A stretch of 14,779 nucleotides of DNA from Magnetococcales bacterium (GTDB lineage Bacteria > Pseudomonadota > Magnetococcia > Magnetococcales > JADFYX01): positions 1 to 14,779 of the forward strand of contig JADFYX010000028.1 in assembly GCA_015232795.1 (NCBI GenBank). Reading direction: 5' to 3'. Both the position numbers and the translations under genes were made by a program. Below the pieces are notes generated by a model. It was not told the origin of the DNA, ran no database searches, and saw only the letters and a program-made list of their open reading frames with translations. Below, piece after piece: positions 14,492 through 14,779 of this stretch (the first letter of the stretch is position 1; every line of letters starts with the position of its first letter).

Positions 14492-14779
14492 TTAATTTTT
14501 CTGGCACTGTGGACAAAAAGCGGTAGCTCTGCCACCAGAACGATATTGCTCAATGGTGGCAGCACAGAGCAAACACTCTTGGCCTCCCCTACCATAGACA
14601 TTTAACGACTGCTGAAAATAACCGGGCTTGCCATCTTCATTGCGAAAATCTTTAAGGGTGGTTCCCCCCTGCTCTATGGAGGCTAACAATATTTTTTTAA
14701 TTGCTGCCACCAATCTATCACAATCTTTTTTGCTGAGTTTTCCAGCAGCTCGCAGAGGATTTATTTTGGCTATAAACAG
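14492..14779 (-). CDS. mutM: Formamidopyrimidine-DNA glycosylase, C-terminal part (cut by window edge)
   Basis: MutM/Fpg removes oxidised purines such as 8-oxoguanine and nicks the backbone. Only the last 95 residues lie in the window; the frame is open to base 14779, so the catalytic N-terminal Pro and Glu are outside. Visible are the helix-two-turn-helix region (LFIAKINPLRAAGKLS, then IEQGGTTLKDF, DGKPGYFQQSLNVYGR) and the C-terminal zinc finger ECLLC ... RATAFCPQCQK, with two CxxC pairs. These match E. coli MutM (IEQGGTTLKDF, DGKPGYFAQELQVYGR, CRQCQK) closely. It converges on nadK with a one-base gap. Confidence 0.95.
   Translation of the reverse strand: MFIAKINPLRAAGKLSKKDCDRLVAAIKKILLASIEQGGTTLKDFRNEDGKPGYFQQSLNVYGRGGQECLLCAATIEQYRSGGRATAFCPQCQKN

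Overview
The window (14,779 bases, AT-leaning) is bacterial chromosome of housekeeping character. The dnaX-ybaB-recR cluster, an alphaproteobacterial-style DnaX tail, a proteobacterial-type ProRS, and FolE2, NadK and MutM all point to a proteobacterium. A two-gene NifJ-like 2-oxoacid:ferredoxin oxidoreductase suggests low-oxygen or reductive carbon metabolism. A Magnetococcales-like or other deep-branching proteobacterium would fit, but that placement is a guess. No tRNA, rRNA, CRISPR array, insertion sequence, integrase or phage gene was seen.

Layout, left to right. (1) Positions 3-1901, plus strand: the 3' part of dnaX, then ybaB and recR, a classic replication/recombination operon. (2) Positions 1902-2175: a 274-base leader without a gene, holding candidate promoters and a small hairpin over the next ribosome binding site. 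(3) Positions 2176-5952: two genes that together make up one NifJ-type pyruvate (2-oxoacid):ferredoxin oxidoreductase, closed by a strong terminator at 5998-6028. (4) Positions 6172-7494: a cytosolic EAL-domain protein with an altered active site and a C-terminal PDC/Cache-like sensor domain, followed by a nested inverted repeat. (5) Positions 7639-8514: an unrecognised 291-residue protein whose end overlaps the converging minus-strand genes by 8 bases. (6) Positions 8507-13481, minus strand, read right to left: folE2, proS, a 123-residue protein made of two tandem helical repeats, a radical SAM/SPASM protein and a Gfo/Idh/MocA oxidoreductase. The spacing is tight enough for one operon. (7) Positions 13600-14490, plus strand: NAD kinase, divergent from folE2. 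(8) Positions 14492-14779, minus strand: the 3' end of mutM, converging on nadK with one base between the stops.

The first three genes serve DNA replication and repair, and mutM serves base-excision repair. The oxidoreductase links 2-oxoacid decarboxylation, or its reductive reverse, to ferredoxin. FolE2 (folate/queuosine precursor supply), ProRS and NadK are core functions. The less understood content is the tandem-repeat protein, the translationally coupled radical SAM/oxidoreductase pair (perhaps sugar or cyclitol modification), the degenerate EAL sensor and the orphan protein. I found no clear evidence of a wholly new multi-gene defence or mobile system; the best candidates for unknown biology are in the minus-strand block 8507-10931.
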